The notes below the pieces were generated by a model that made no database searches, had not been told where the DNA came from, and was given only the letters and a program-made list of their open reading frames with translations. Below, piece by piece: positions 1 through 12,800 of a DNA stretch of 64,000 nt. The stretch covers positions 1,289,431-1,353,430 of the forward strand of contig PEDN01001353.1 in the NCBI GenBank assembly GCA_003864495.1, in the 5' to 3' direction. The DNA is from Nemopilema nomurai. Lineage: Eukaryota > Cnidaria > Scyphozoa > Rhizostomeae > Rhizostomatidae. Positions within the stretch are counted from its first letter, which is position 1. Every line of letters starts with the position of its first letter. A program made the position numbers and the translations under genes.

Positions 1-3000
1 GAGAAAACTAACAAACAGACAAGGAATGACAAAAAGAAGGTTGTCAAAATTGTTCTACCAGATGCTGTTAAGATGCCAAAACCATCAGCTACAGGTATTA
101 TTTAAGTCATTGCTATGTGCAAGCCATGGAATAACTATAGCCAGCATTCAAATATCAAACACCTCAGTGTGTTTAAATTATTGTAAAATGTAAGTTAAAG
201 TATATGAGAATGCTGAATGCAAGTACATCTGGTTGTGAATAATTCGTTCTGCTTTGCTTGCATCTCTTTTAGTATTTTCAATCTAAAGCTTATACTAAGA
301 ATGGATTTACTATGCTTTTGTTTTTTCATGCAATTTTGATAATAAAAATGATATTTCAAGTTTTTATTTCATAAATTCAGTTAGACCCACACGTCAAAAG
401 GCAAAGAAGTCAAATATGGTGACTTCAACACCAAGAACAATGGAAAAGAAGGCACCCAAATCTAAGATGAACAGGGAAAACAAATTAAAGGAAGAGATTG
501 CTCAAATCGAAATTGAAAAAAGTTTACTTCAGGTATTATGTCACATTGTTACTTTCTCTTAAAATAGCTACACATTGAATAATGGGAAGGCACTGATTTC
601 TTCTTAAAAGGCCTGGAATGAAGTTTTTCCCAAACTTGAAGATCTTATTATCTGGTCATAAACCATCTTTTATTTCTAATCTGACATTTGAGCAAGTAAC
701 TTGGACAGTTACATACTCAAACACATCCGCCCATAAATTGTTCAAAGCATAATAGAGTTCTTGGACTTTTTCAAAACACTTGAAATCAACATCAAAGTTA
801 CACATAGGTTACCCTTTACACCATCTTATCTTTTAGGATCAATTCTCCGAGCTGTTGAAGCACCATGTTTCAACGCCAAAGAGACTGCCTATGCAGAAGA
901 CTGCTTCATTCACTTCCCTCCATCAACATGCAACGCAGAGGAGCCCACAAGCCCTTCTCTACTCCAATTTAACTACGCCTAAATCACACAACTCTAAAGA
1001 CTCCTCGTCTAGTTTTGTTTTCAAAGAACTGGAGAAAACAATCAGTGGTATTTCCGAGAAATTGTCATTTCCTGTTCAAACTTTTGCTAGAAAAGAAAAT
1101 AGCATTTTAAGCTCACAAACTGAACCCATGCATCAGAATTTTGGTGACTTTGTACCTGGCAATGGATCAGTAGTGGCAATGGAAGGAAGTAGGATGGTGG
1201 ATGATGGGATAGATCGCAAGATGGTCGAACAGCGCGCAGTTCGGTGGTCTGAAATGGCACCAATAGAAGGCGGCCACGAAAACTTGTCAGTTATATCAAG
1301 GTCATCAAGTGGATCGAGTAAGAGTAATCCCTCCTCTGATGAGGACTTAGATAATTCAAGTTTGCATTCGAACAGTGAAGATGACAATACGTTGATTGAT
1401 GTAAGAGACCAAGCGCTAAGAGACTCTCTGGACAAGGTTGAGCTGGAGTCGTATAGCGATTCAGATGATGAGGTGGATGCTTCTGATCAGACTGGCAGAC
1501 CTCAAAATAAAGTTTTGCAGGAGGAAGGGATCCCGAATAGGGACCAGGCATTGCAAGTAATAGAAAAACCGGTCCATGGGAAAACCGTGAGATTCGAAAA
1601 GAGTGAAGAAAAGATCGGTTCCAGCGATTCTCTAATTGACAATGCGACTGAGAGAGGATTATTATTCGAAGCTGAAAGGTCTGACTCTGCTGGCACAAAA
1701 TCCTCAACCCCTGAGGCAGCAATAAACAAGATGGAACGTTGTTCGAAAGAGGGCAGTGACTGCAATGGAGAAAATGCTAAGTCTGGTACTGAAGAGAAAA
1801 GAGAGGCGCGAACTGTGAAAGATTCCGTGCGAGGTAAAAAACTGAGTAAGAATAAGCAGGAAGGGAAGGGAATTGAGTCTGGATCGTCTAAAACGACCGA
1901 AGCAACAGGAGATAATCAAGCCAAGAGGGCAGAGAAGCAGTTTTATCGAAGTCCGAATAGCTCTACCAGGAAGCCATTACTAGATGTCGTTAGTCAGCTA
2001 GGGGTGATGAGAAACTCAGACAACATGAAAGCAAAGCCTCTTTCAGCGGGTGTTGAAATACGCGGAATCAAGCCGGGATATGCCGCTACTCAAATTACTG
2101 CTCTGAGTTATCTCTTTAAGGAGTTAACGAGTCTCTTGGCAGACAGAAGTGAGTATTCGCCTTTTTAACGATTCAGGTTTCTTGACCAATATAATTTGCT
2201 TTGCAGCGATAGTGTCTAAATTCTTTTAAATTATATTTTCCAAATCAGTTTTGCGCGATTAGTAATTGGGTGTTTTCTTTGAGGGTAATTGTAGCAGCCC
2301 CACGTAGCGAATGTGTTAGGGACCCCCTTCAATATCATCGAATTAGGCAAAGCCAAGGAGGTAGTTTGCACAGTTAGAGCCAATAACCTGAAAGCAGTCA
2401 CGATCAGACGGGGGGTTCCTTTCTTATCACTTATTGTTCCATCTTCAAGGTGTGCGAGACGTTATTCTATATCATTACTACCTGCAACCAGTTGTGTATT
2501 TCAAATGTCAATTAGTGTAATTATTATTCCTTTTCATAATTGTTCAACTGTTATTTCAACAGTTAACAGCGAAGAGAGCAGATTACTGACCGAAGTTGAC
2601 CACATGATTGGTCTTCTGCCATTTCTCATCAACAACCTCGATCCGAATTTGCAAACTGAGATCAGTCTTGCTGTGCAGCCTCTCAGATTAGAAAACAGCG
2701 ACTTAAGGAGGTAGTGCTTGAATGATCTTCCCCTTCATCTTGGTTAAGTCATAATATGGTTAAGTATACCGGGCTAGAATTGCTAATGACATGGTTTTGT
2801 ACACAGAAAGAGTGCTTCGTCCTCCACTTTGTCCCTTGCGCAGATTTGGTCCACTCTAATTTGTAGTTGTTTTGCGGAATCGCAGTAATTCGGCGCAATG
2901 ATATGAAGGGTTTTCACAAATTTCAGGCAACTTCGAATTGCAAATCAGAAGATTAGAGATTTCGAGATCAACATCAAGGAGATGCAGGATTCGCTCCTCC

Positions 3001-5201
3001 GCGCACAGAAGAATTCACTTGGTAAGCAGGTTTGAGTATCACCTTGTTTCACCTAGACTTTTCCGTTTATCGTGTACTATGACCCAAAGTCCAATGAGAT
3101 TCTTGCTCGAAGCTCAACTCGAGTTTTCCACTCTTTTACAATAAGATACGTTCTAAGAATAGCAATAATTTCCCAACATGCTTCAATTTGAATACGATTA
3201 GGCATTGTACCAAGAAGAAACTGCATCTGTTCCCTTCTCAGTGGACCTGCTTGACTGTATGCCTGGCTTTTTGGCCTGAAAAGAAATTAGGAAGTGATGC
3301 TGGTAATCGATTGCGGTGTAAATTAGATGATGATGATAATCAGATTGAGCTACATCGACATTCTGCATGTTCTATTATTTGATAATGTACTGAGATAGAG
3401 AGATAAATAAAGTTTCCAATTTTAGATGAGTTTCAAATGGAAAAGCTTAGAAGCCAGCTGCGACAAGATGAAAGTGCAAGAAAAATTCTCGAAGAAAGGA
3501 TTTCGGGCCTGACAAAGGTAAGTCTGTTAATTGAGCGAGCTTTTAGAGACAACTTGTCTTGTAGCAACTCACTAATGCAAGCATTTATTTTGTAGACTAC
3601 AGAGGATTTGCGAAAAGAGAACCTAAGAGTTATGGAACAAATCACTGTGAGGGTATGTTTATGAAGATGTGACACGATTCGCCTTGCTGAAGTAGGCCAA
3701 ATATGTCTCCATCCTATTTTATCGGCTTTTAATCCCAAAATATTTATTTAATGAATTTCTTTCTAGGATGCTGAGATTGTGCGTCAAAAGCAACTTTGGC
3801 AAAAAGAAAAGACTTCTGTCTATACAGGTTAATTCCTTTTCCTTTCCATACATTTGTTCTCTAGCTCATAAAATGTTCTAGGTATCAAAACTCTATAAAT
3901 TTCTATATTTCCAACCATTTGTACAATAAATATCTGACCATAATACACACTTTTCTTTTACTGAAAAATATCTTAATCTTGTTTTGTTCCTCAATGTCAA
4001 GCATCGACAGAACATGATTCTCCCATACTAGCAACTCCAAGAATTCTCCAATGCAATCAGAATTTTGTTCTTTAGAAAACGATTTAGCGAGAAACCGACT
4101 GGAGTCGCTATCATTGTCATTACAAGGAAAAGACAAAGAGAACAGAATCTTGAAAGTCTCCTTGACCCAGTCAGAAGCCGAAGTCGTGCGGTTGACTCAA
4201 CTTAACACGTCAGTTTCTTTGTTTCTTTGCCTTCTTAGATGAATCTTTAGCCACAAGGTTGCAACGTGAACTACAATATAGATATAACCCTGACTAAGGT
4301 TTAAATTGACTTTAGACGATCATGTTTTCATTCAAAAGGAAGCTGATTTATTCTTACGTTTTGTACTCTTTCTAACACACTTGAAAACGTCCAGTTCTCA
4401 AACACCCAAACGATTTTTCTCGACTGTTGTAATTTGCCAGTTTCCAGTGATCAGTGATTGGTTGAAGCAAGGAAGCAAACAAATATCCCTTCTTTCATTA
4501 TCCTGCATATTTTCTCCCAAGAGGGTTGGGTTATTTAGCTACTTTCTCTTGCTGTTTTCAGTCTATTCGATATGCATCTATAACATAGCATCTACGTTTT
4601 GCTAGTTTCAAACTTTTCCTCGCAGAAGGATTTTATCTGCGTCTTTGCATTCTGATTGCTTCTATTTGCCAGTGAGCTTCGCAACTCGGTTGCAAAACTG
4701 TTGCGGGACGTGGACTTCCAAGACGCCCGTGCACACGAGAGAGAATCAAAAGCCACCTATACATCTCGACGTCATCGCCAAGAAGGCCCTGCCGAAGGAA
4801 CGCCTGCCAGAGCGAGAACGGGCCACACTTCTGCTCATTATCGTATGCCACCGAGTGTTCCTTACAAGCAAGCCTGGGTTACGCACGAAGTTGTCTTGAA
4901 GCCAAACAAGGATTTTGGCGAATTGAAGACGAGTTATCATGATGCTCTTTCACCGCTGAAGCTGTTGCCTTCTTCAGACCAAGAAAACGACTTTTTATCC
5001 AGCACAACTATCTCTGATTTGACAACAACAGCAACAGTATCGTCGGTGAACAGCTGCAATGGTTTCGAGCCGAGCGGCAATTTTGACGATCAGTACTCGA
5101 CCCTCACGTGTGACAGTCAAGAGTTTCGAACCAATCTCGCTAACTTGAGCTCAAACATCAAACAGATGCAGCAGTCTTTATGCAACGCGAAGCGGGCCTA
5201 G
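1..5201 (+). CDS. CCDC14: CCDC14-like centriolar-satellite coiled-coil protein, 3' part of a multi-exon gene
   Basis: Ten exons are placed by GT-AG sites with matching phases: 1-94 (5' partial), 381-532, 837-2148, 2563-2710, 2927-3021, 3426-3517, 3596-3652, 3767-3827, 4076-4208 and 4673-5201 (TAG). They join to about 890 residues without an internal stop. The segment across exons 4-5 (LLTEVDHMIGLLP, then LAVQPLRLENSDLRRQLRI) lines up with human CCDC14 as I recall it (LITEMEACISVLP, LAMQPLRSENAQLRRQLRI). The C-terminus (QEFRTNLANLSSNIKQMQQSL) matches the family end, and the exon 9-10 coiled coil (RLTQLNTELRNSVAKLLRD) matches as well. Exon 3 encodes a 437-residue acidic, Ser-rich, probably disordered region; exons 4-10 are predicted coiled coil. 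The family protein sits at centriolar satellites in vertebrates. The true start lies left of the window, and the frame of exon 1 is inferred from its single open frame and phase. Confidence 0.85.
837..2148 (+). CDS. CCDC14: Large third visible exon of the CCDC14-like gene: low-complexity acidic region
   Basis: This 1,312-nt exon is by far the largest of the gene. It starts after a TTTTAG acceptor and ends at a GTGAGT donor in phase 1. It encodes a Ser/Asp/Glu/Lys-rich, poorly conserved, probably disordered segment with acidic stretches (SDSDDEVDASD). It then enters the conserved part just before the donor (TQITALSYLFKELTSLLADR), which corresponds to the family segment that precedes LVAEQ in the human protein. 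The frame runs 18 nt upstream of the first ATG (855) straight from the splice acceptor, so that ATG is internal and not a start. Confidence 0.8.
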
Positions 5202-5297
5202 ATACGGTTGTAGAGTGCAAATGGTTGTTTGACAAATAGGAATTGGTGTTTGTTTTGTAAATGTATTCTGTATGATACGCCTGTAAAATATGTTGTA

Positions 5298-5303
5298 AAT
5301 ACA
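5298..5303 (+). terminator. Possible poly(A) signal of the CCDC14-like gene
   Basis: An AATACA variant hexamer lies about 97 nt after the stop codon. T/G-rich sequence follows (TTATGTGTTGG). No canonical AATAAA was seen in the first few hundred bases after the stop, so this is a plausible but weak call. Confidence 0.3.
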
Positions 5304-6855
5304 ATTATGTGTTGGCATAAACAGATTGAATTTCTTTTCGGTTGTCTTGAATTTTTGGGCTAGAAGCTTTCAGGTTCTACCTATTTTCCCTCTTTAACAT
5401 GCTGGGCATCACTTCTAGATGGGAGAGAAATGGCAAGTGTAGACTGGCATGAAATAAGGAGAAGTGTGCAAAACAGGTTGAATTTTTTAATGCAGTAGCA
5501 CTTTTTGTTCGACTTCTTCTGCCTTTGCTTTCAAAGCACGGCATCCTACGGTGTTCTAAACTGCGGCTAGGCATTCTGCGGCCATATAATTTCAAGAGTG
5601 AGTACCTCAACCAGCGTTGCCAGTGTCTAAATTCACTGCTAGCGCCCATGGGCGACAAGGACCTTCCGATTGTTGTTTCATAGTAATTCATTAGAGAATT
5701 CGCTGATGTCTGAAATCAGCTGTTGGTAGAACCTTCCATATTTTCATGTTTAATATTCTTCACAGAAACTAAATAGTTATCACACAAAGCCCCTATTGAA
5801 AGACTGCAAACGTATTATGTGAATTATCTCTTTAGTAATACAATGAGTAGCTTTTTCAGAAATTCTTCAAAGTGATAATACAGCTAATAGAAATCCCATT
5901 CGTGAGTTCTACATTGCAGTACTTGAAAAGTTTTGTACCTATACGATGCTTTCATTTTTCAAAGCCATTCAAACAGTGCCACTAAAATAGAAAAAATTGA
6001 TGAAGCAACTGCAGTTTAAAAACACAATATTATATGATATTATACAACATTATATTTTATTATATTTCATTACATAATAATATATAATATCCAGTCTGTT
6101 GCGTGAAATCTTTGAAAGCACTAACTAATGAAACTTCTGATTAGCGAATTTGATATGTCTTAAAATATAATATTTTATTTCGCTGTTTATGTTTCCGTTG
6201 CTGTTGATAAATTATTTTTCTACTTGTTGGCTTTGATTCTTCCGTAAAGCACAGAAGCGAGATATGCATTAACTTCTACATTCTTGGGAATCATGACATC
6301 AGAGTTGCGCAAGAAAGGTCAAGGCCGAAGGACATCTCCAGCATACATGAAGTATTTCTTTCCCATTGGCCTAGGCTTGTCGAGTGAGTGCAAAAGTTCA
6401 ATGCCTGGGAAGGAAGTAACAGATTAAAGATGCATAACGTATCGAGGAAAGGCCAGGCCTACTTCGTAAGTTTGCTTGCTCGAAAGAGATAAGGTTGCTG
6501 TCGTTTTAAAATTGCTATTTGCGTGATCCTCGTCGCTAACCCAACCTTGTTGTTTGTCACGGTAGTGCAACATATCGTTCAACGATGAAACTTTTCGCAG
6601 AATAAAACAAAAATACACCTTCACTTTGGCATTAATGGATTTTATCTTAACGGTCAAAATACCTTTCTAACTAAACCTAGTAATTTTGTCATCCCAATTG
6701 TCCTGATATGTTCCTTCACTTCCGCTGTATGTTTTTGTTTTGTTGTTATATATAATTAAAGTTGAATCGTAAGACCCTAAAAGATAAAGATAATGATTGT
6801 TCGAAGTTCTTTTGTTAATGGTTTTGCTCATATAGTTTCTGTTTTGTTTTTATAG
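5304..6855 (+). other. Intergenic region and probable promoter/5' UTR of PIKfyve
   Basis: No conserved coding sequence was seen here. The segment ends in a strong acceptor (polypyrimidine tract then TATAG at 6851-6855), 14 nt before the PIKfyve ATG. A non-coding first exon is therefore expected somewhere in this stretch. Two candidate donors followed by GTGAGT stand at about 5597 and 6382; I cannot decide between them. The middle (about 6025-6095) is a very AT-rich ATTATA-type tract. Confidence 0.4.
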
Positions 6856-6869
6856 TCAAAAGCTTTGAA

Positions 6870-9800
6870 ATGAGTGGAGATAAATTCGACTCCTACACAT
6901 CCTTCAACCCACTCAGCCCAGATGTGAAGAGTATAACCTCTGGGTTCTCATTCTCTCGGCTCTTCGACTTACCTTGGAAGAAGGGAAAGAAGAACTTTTT
7001 CGACCAAACCGTCGCAGAGGAGTCGGTTAAAGATTGCAGACATGATACAGCTGAGCAGAACCATCAAAGGAATCAAGCAAATTTAGGAAGAGATGCAGAC
7101 AAAGTCAGTAATGTGCCCAATGAAAGTAATGTTGCTGTTTCTGCCCAAGTCAACTCAGACACAATCAATTATGTAAAGTGTAAGTCAGAAAACAGCTCAC
7201 CAAATCTGCCAAGGAAAGGAAGGGAAAAGTACAGGAATGTCAAGACTATTCTTCGCAGGCTCAGTGCTTTAGCAGTTGATAAAAAGTCACAGCAGGTAGT
7301 GTCAACAAATTTGTTATTGTGGAGAAATATTTTCAGATGAACTCTATTTTGCTTTGAAAAAGTTATGGGAGGATGTGTTTGAGTATGTAATGTTGCTAAA
7401 ATTATATTCATATTTTGTCAGTTGAAGGGAATTTTAAAGACTACAGATACAAAAAAATTGTTTGCCATATTGTTAGGGTGCTGATGTCGCCACCTCTGTA
7501 CAAGTAACAGAAAGTTTTGGTAGGATGACAAAATAATCAAGTAGTGTATCATTTTATTGTCTACAACTTAAATTTTTTTAGTTGTTTCTTCACAAGGTAT
7601 AGTATTAACATGCCAGAATAATTACATTTTACATATCACAATCGGCAACCTGTGTCATTGGCATTTCAGGCATCAGCCAGTTTCAAGCATGATTTTAAGC
7701 AATACTGGATGCCTGATGAACATTGTAAGGAATGCTATGAATGTGGTGGCAAGTTTAGTACGTTTAGAAGGAGACACCATTGCAGGGTGTGTGGACAAAT
7801 ATTCTGTAGCAGATGTTGCAGCCAAGAGGTGCCAGGACAGACAATGGGATTTGGTGGTAGGTCAAGATATTTCAAGTCTTATTGTTTGAGAGAGATCATG
7901 AAGCATAAAGCTTTTAAGCATAGAGAAGGCATAAAAAGGATGTAATTTGACATCAAGCTAGCCGTTGCTGTCTTGCCTAGACCTATCATGGAACTGCAAG
8001 AATTTTAATTTGATAATGTAATTCAATGTCTATATGTAGAAATGTATAGCCTAGTGGTTCTGGTACATGCCTGGTACAATGCTTACTGCACTTAACTTCT
8101 CTAATGTTGTAGGATGAACTTTTAAGATATATGAACTTTTAGATAAGATCATTTAGATTATATGTTAATTAATGGCAGTTTTTCAGTACAAGTGGATTGG
8201 TTTGCGTTTTTCTTTTGATATTGAGTTCTTTTCTATTTCAAAATATGATTATTGTTAGCTGGTGCATAGCAAACTTACAGGGGCTTGTGTATTATTTGTT
8301 TGTTTTACAGGAAACATCAGAGTCTGTAACTACTGCTATAAAATTGTAAAAGCCTATGTTGTTGATGATCTTGACAAAAGTTTGGAGGCTCTAAAGGCAG
8401 ATATTAAAATATGTTATGATGATGGTAATAGCAGTGAGCCATTTGGGGCTGTTGGGAGCTCATTGACATCTTCAAGAAATAGTTTAGGAAGCTACCACAC
8501 CCGAGATGACCCTGCTGTGCGAAGAATGGGGAGCTCAAATAGCTTGCCTGGAATAATTGAACGGGAATTGAGAACACAGGCTTCTGTGCCCAGAAATCCA
8601 TTTGATGCATTTGGAGTTACACCTAAGGAAGCCAATAACATAAAACAGGTGCCATTCATCTTTAGAAATGTTCTGCTCTATTTAAATGGCTGGTTTAGTC
8701 AGTCAACCAAACCAGAATCAGGAATGGGGGCAGGGTGACCATGGCCTCCCACTCCGGCCAAACCAAACAAGTTTCCATGTGGTCCCAAATGTGCCTGTTC
8801 CAAATAGAAACAGGAGTGGTCATGTGCCTTTTTTTAATCTTGCACCACTTTTTAGATGCTTTAGACTCCCTTGCTAATGAAAGTCCTTGTGCCCTTCCAA
8901 TTAGGAATCTTTCTTTTAGCTTATTTGCTCAAATTCTGGGTTGATTATTTATCACAAGTCAACTTTTCTATCTTGGTATAGCCATTGGCAAAGCATTTGC
9001 ATAACGTAAGAAAGAATGCAGAGTTTGTATGACATGTTAATGACTCTGTTACAAATGATTGCATCTGGTTTCTTTAGATGTTGCTTGTGGTTTCTTTATT
9101 TCACTCCAAGCAAAAACCTTTCTAAAGCTGTTTGTTTGTTTTTTATTTGAAGGACTTTTTGCGTGATCTTTGGCGCCAAATTTCAGACACTGGATCCAAA
9201 CTTGAGTTGCAAAGTCACAGATTTCGGCTGAAGACGTACACAAACTGTTTTGTTGGACATGAAATGGTAGATTGGCTTCTCACGTATGGAAAAGCAGCAA
9301 ACAGGTAGTACTTTGATTGATTTTTGTCTCAATAGGCATACAAAGCGAGGCATAGGAGTAACTTTCTGTTAATTGTACTTGAGATGCTGGTGAAGAACAT
9401 TTGTCTGTTTCTAGAAGTACACCTTTTATTGCAGCATACAGTCTCTGCCAAAAGTCTTGGAACACTTGCTCTAATTTACACATCACGCAAGGTGCCATAT
9501 CTTCTCAAACAATGTTGTGTAGCTCAAAAGTGAATAATCCTGAAAATATAAGTGACAAATTCTCACATTCCTATGGCCTTCACCCGACGATGCAAATTGT
9601 TTAAGGGGGCAAGGGGGTTGCAGACACCAATGAGACACGGAAAAAGAACCGGAGTTGCAAAATCACAAAAATCTCAGGGTGTTCCAACTACTTTTAGCAG
9701 AGATTGTAGTTCCAATAACTTGCTTTTACTAGTCAAAAGACTTTGATCATTAATGTGTAACATTGCATGAGTGTGTAACCAGCGAAATCAGCGTTTTCAA

Positions 9801-12800
9801 AGCTCTTCACGCGCCTTGCTTCCATATTCTTCACGCACCTTGCTTCCATATTCTTCACGCACCTTGCTTCCATGTTCTTGCAGTTATGCCTGTGAGTCTA
9901 CCGAAGTTGTATGTCTATTTTTTTATTTGGCTGCTCAGACTATATAATTAATTTTAGGGCACAAGGGGTTGCGATCGGCCAGGATTTTTTGGACCTTGGT
10001 TGGATCGAATCTGTACCAGCGACTGAGGAAGATATTTTCAAGGATGAATACATGCTGTATCAGCCAGGCAAGGTAACAAAATTTTTATTCGTTGCATTTT
10101 GATACCTGAAAGCAAGTTAACGTGGTAATCAACGTCAACTTCGAAGGTAGAATCATGTAATTTTGACTCACTCGGTTTTTTTGGATTTTTTGCTTTTATC
10201 CCGGGTAGTCAATCTTTCTGGTTAGAAAGATTAACAATTTTCTTATCTTAATATTCTTCTTGCCCTTGGAATGTTTTACTTTGAATACTGTTAGTTTATA
10301 CGCTGCTTTTTCAAGTGAATAAGATCAAGGTGATGTTAAGAAGGTATCTTTTGTTCCAAACAGCTTGCTGTCCTTGAAATGGAGTCTCAGTTGACAGCTG
10401 TGTCTCGACAAGACCTGGACGGTCCTTCTTCCCTGGAAGCTGGGGTGAATGAGTCAAGCAGCAGTTTGTCGGTCGTTGATGATGATGATGACGAGACGCT
10501 ACCAATCTGGTTTAAACAAATTTCTTTAGAATCCGAAGACAGCATGGTATGCTCAAAATCCCTTGTATGATCGAGGGTTTACATGAAATGTTGATTTGAT
10601 GTTTTGCACTTATAAATGATGCATCAATAGCAAGCATCACTGTTTCAATGCTGGTGTCTAAAATCTAGAGTCTTTTCTTGATAATCTGAAAGTCTACCTA
10701 CCCCGTAATTACTCATATGGCATTCATAATGTCCGCCGTTCTGTATGCAATCTTTCCCGTTGAAGAAGACTGGTTTTGAGTCTTGAAAGGAGCGGAAATG
10801 TTCCGTCTAAGACTTTTGCCTCATTTAGGTACTTTCAAATTACTTTTCCTTGTCAAGCAAACGTATTTTTCCTAGTCTCTGTATTAGTGCTCTCTGCTAA
10901 TGGACTCTCTGCTAAACAATCTTTATGATCGATGGAAACTGCTATTTTTTCCCTGAGTTCGTAACACATTTTGCTCACAAACTTTCTATATTTTGTAGAA
11001 AAATTTATTGGAATTGCAAAATTCTGGAACACCTTCCCTTTCAAGACGAATCTCTTCGAGTAAGTAATGTTTTTATTAGACTGAAACAATATGTAGGTCA
11101 AATACACAATGTAGTTTGTTTTTATTTCTCTTTGTCAGTCCAAGGCTTTTGCTTCCTTGTTCAAATCCTAATTTCTTTTGAAATTCTGCGCAGTCAGTTA
11201 TGACATTTGTTGGCTGGGTAAATTGTTTTATTGTTTCTAGTAGCGTTTGCTATTTCTGTGTTTTATAGACTTTTCGTCTTATATTTGCTTCAATGTTTGT
11301 TTTGTAGTTGTCCCGAACTGCATTTACCTGAAAGTTTTGATAAAATGGCCTTTACAGTTTGCTTTTTCTCGCGTGTACGTGCTGTTTTGCGTCGAACCGT
11401 TAAAGCAGATGCCATAAAGATTAAAGTGAAATAGAAAACTGAATATCTTTGTTTTCAAAGTTTTCCAATTTATACGTGTGGTGATCCGTGGTAGGAGTAT
11501 TTTCAATAGAATACGAAAAATTCAACATCACTCGCCTTAATGTATGGTGTGTTTTCAAAATTTCTCAATTTTTAAGTCATTTGACAGCCTTTCTGCGAGA
11601 TTTATAGAACAATGCTTACTTTAGGTCGACATTTAGACTTGGATCATGCAACTTTTGAGACATCAGGCCACAAGCAAAACACACCCGCCCGAGAACTCTC
11701 TCTGCACATGAAGCTGGACTATTTCGATGATGAGGATGTGAGTATCTCATTGGTATATTCAGAGTCGAATGCTTTGATTCACGTGTGGTCTGATGTCAAC
11801 GTTTCAACATAATTATGTTTCAACACTTAGCTCGTTAGTAGCCAACCCTCAGAGTACCCAATGCCGTGCAGTGATCGAAAGAAGAGCGGACGACTTTGTA
11901 CGATTAATGGGGTCGTTTGCTCGAACGTAGGGTCAAATGAAGCCCCGTCCCCTGGCGCAGTTTCGAATAAGAACAATCATGCCGAAATTGCTGAAAATGG
12001 TGACGGGCGGAGGTCGTTAATTGGTGTCTCCTCAAAGTATATTAGTTGCACCACTATCTACACCCACGCTGCTTGCCTTCCGTGTCTGCACACATGGTTT
12101 TCTCTCATCTATCGTAAAAATGCTTTGGTGTAGATGTTGCCGCTATTTGGCTTATTTTGATTCTTAATTTTCATATGTGTGGAGTTTAACCATCGCTCAA
12201 TCGCACTTTTGCCTTTTGCCTCCAACCTCCTTAGAATTTCACTGTACTCACCTTCCACTCTTTATCATAATATGTTGAAGGAAGTCTCACTTCGAACATC
12301 GATCACGCTTAAAAGCCCATGCATGCTTTTAGGTAATGCCCTACCTAGTCACACCCTCCATCACTCAGCTCTGCCTCATGCTGTAAACATCAATCTGCCT
12401 ATGTAATTCGAATTCTCCCGCCAACAGGAGTCAGAAAAGCAAGTGCGCAAGGAAATCTACGATCAGACGAACAAGCTCTCTTTGATCACCCACGTGCCTC
12501 CGCCTCCGCTAGATACGTACGTGTGTGTGGAGGGACATCCCTTCGTAGCAAAGAAGAAGATTCCAAAGAGCACCAGCACTGCGCACCTGGTCGATGACAT
12601 TTTGCGAGGCGTGCAGTTCCCGAAGCCCCGTCTTGCGGTGGAGGAGCTTGACTCGCTTAATGACGACAGCGGCGAGAGCTTAGCGCGGGAAAGGCTTCGG
12701 TATGTCGCCAACTGTCTTTGTGATCTTTGATTTCGATTCACCTGTCTTCTGCTAGAGATAGAAAGGCATGTAGCTGAGAATGAATTGGATGTCAAGTTCT

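Noticed and set aside
1133..1919. Minus-strand ORFs of 71-143 codons opposite the CCDC14 large exon
   Set aside because: They are shadows of a coding exon with biased composition; no conserved motif or splice structure.
855..2168. 437-codon ORF taken as a complete single-exon protein
   Set aside because: The frame continues from a splice acceptor upstream of its first ATG, and a GTGAGT donor with a phase-matched conserved exon follows. It is an internal exon of CCDC14.
7857..7945. Extension of the FYVE exon reading (GRSRYFKSYC...)
   Set aside because: It is intron sequence after the GTAGGT donor. The conserved RVCNYC motif is on the next exon.
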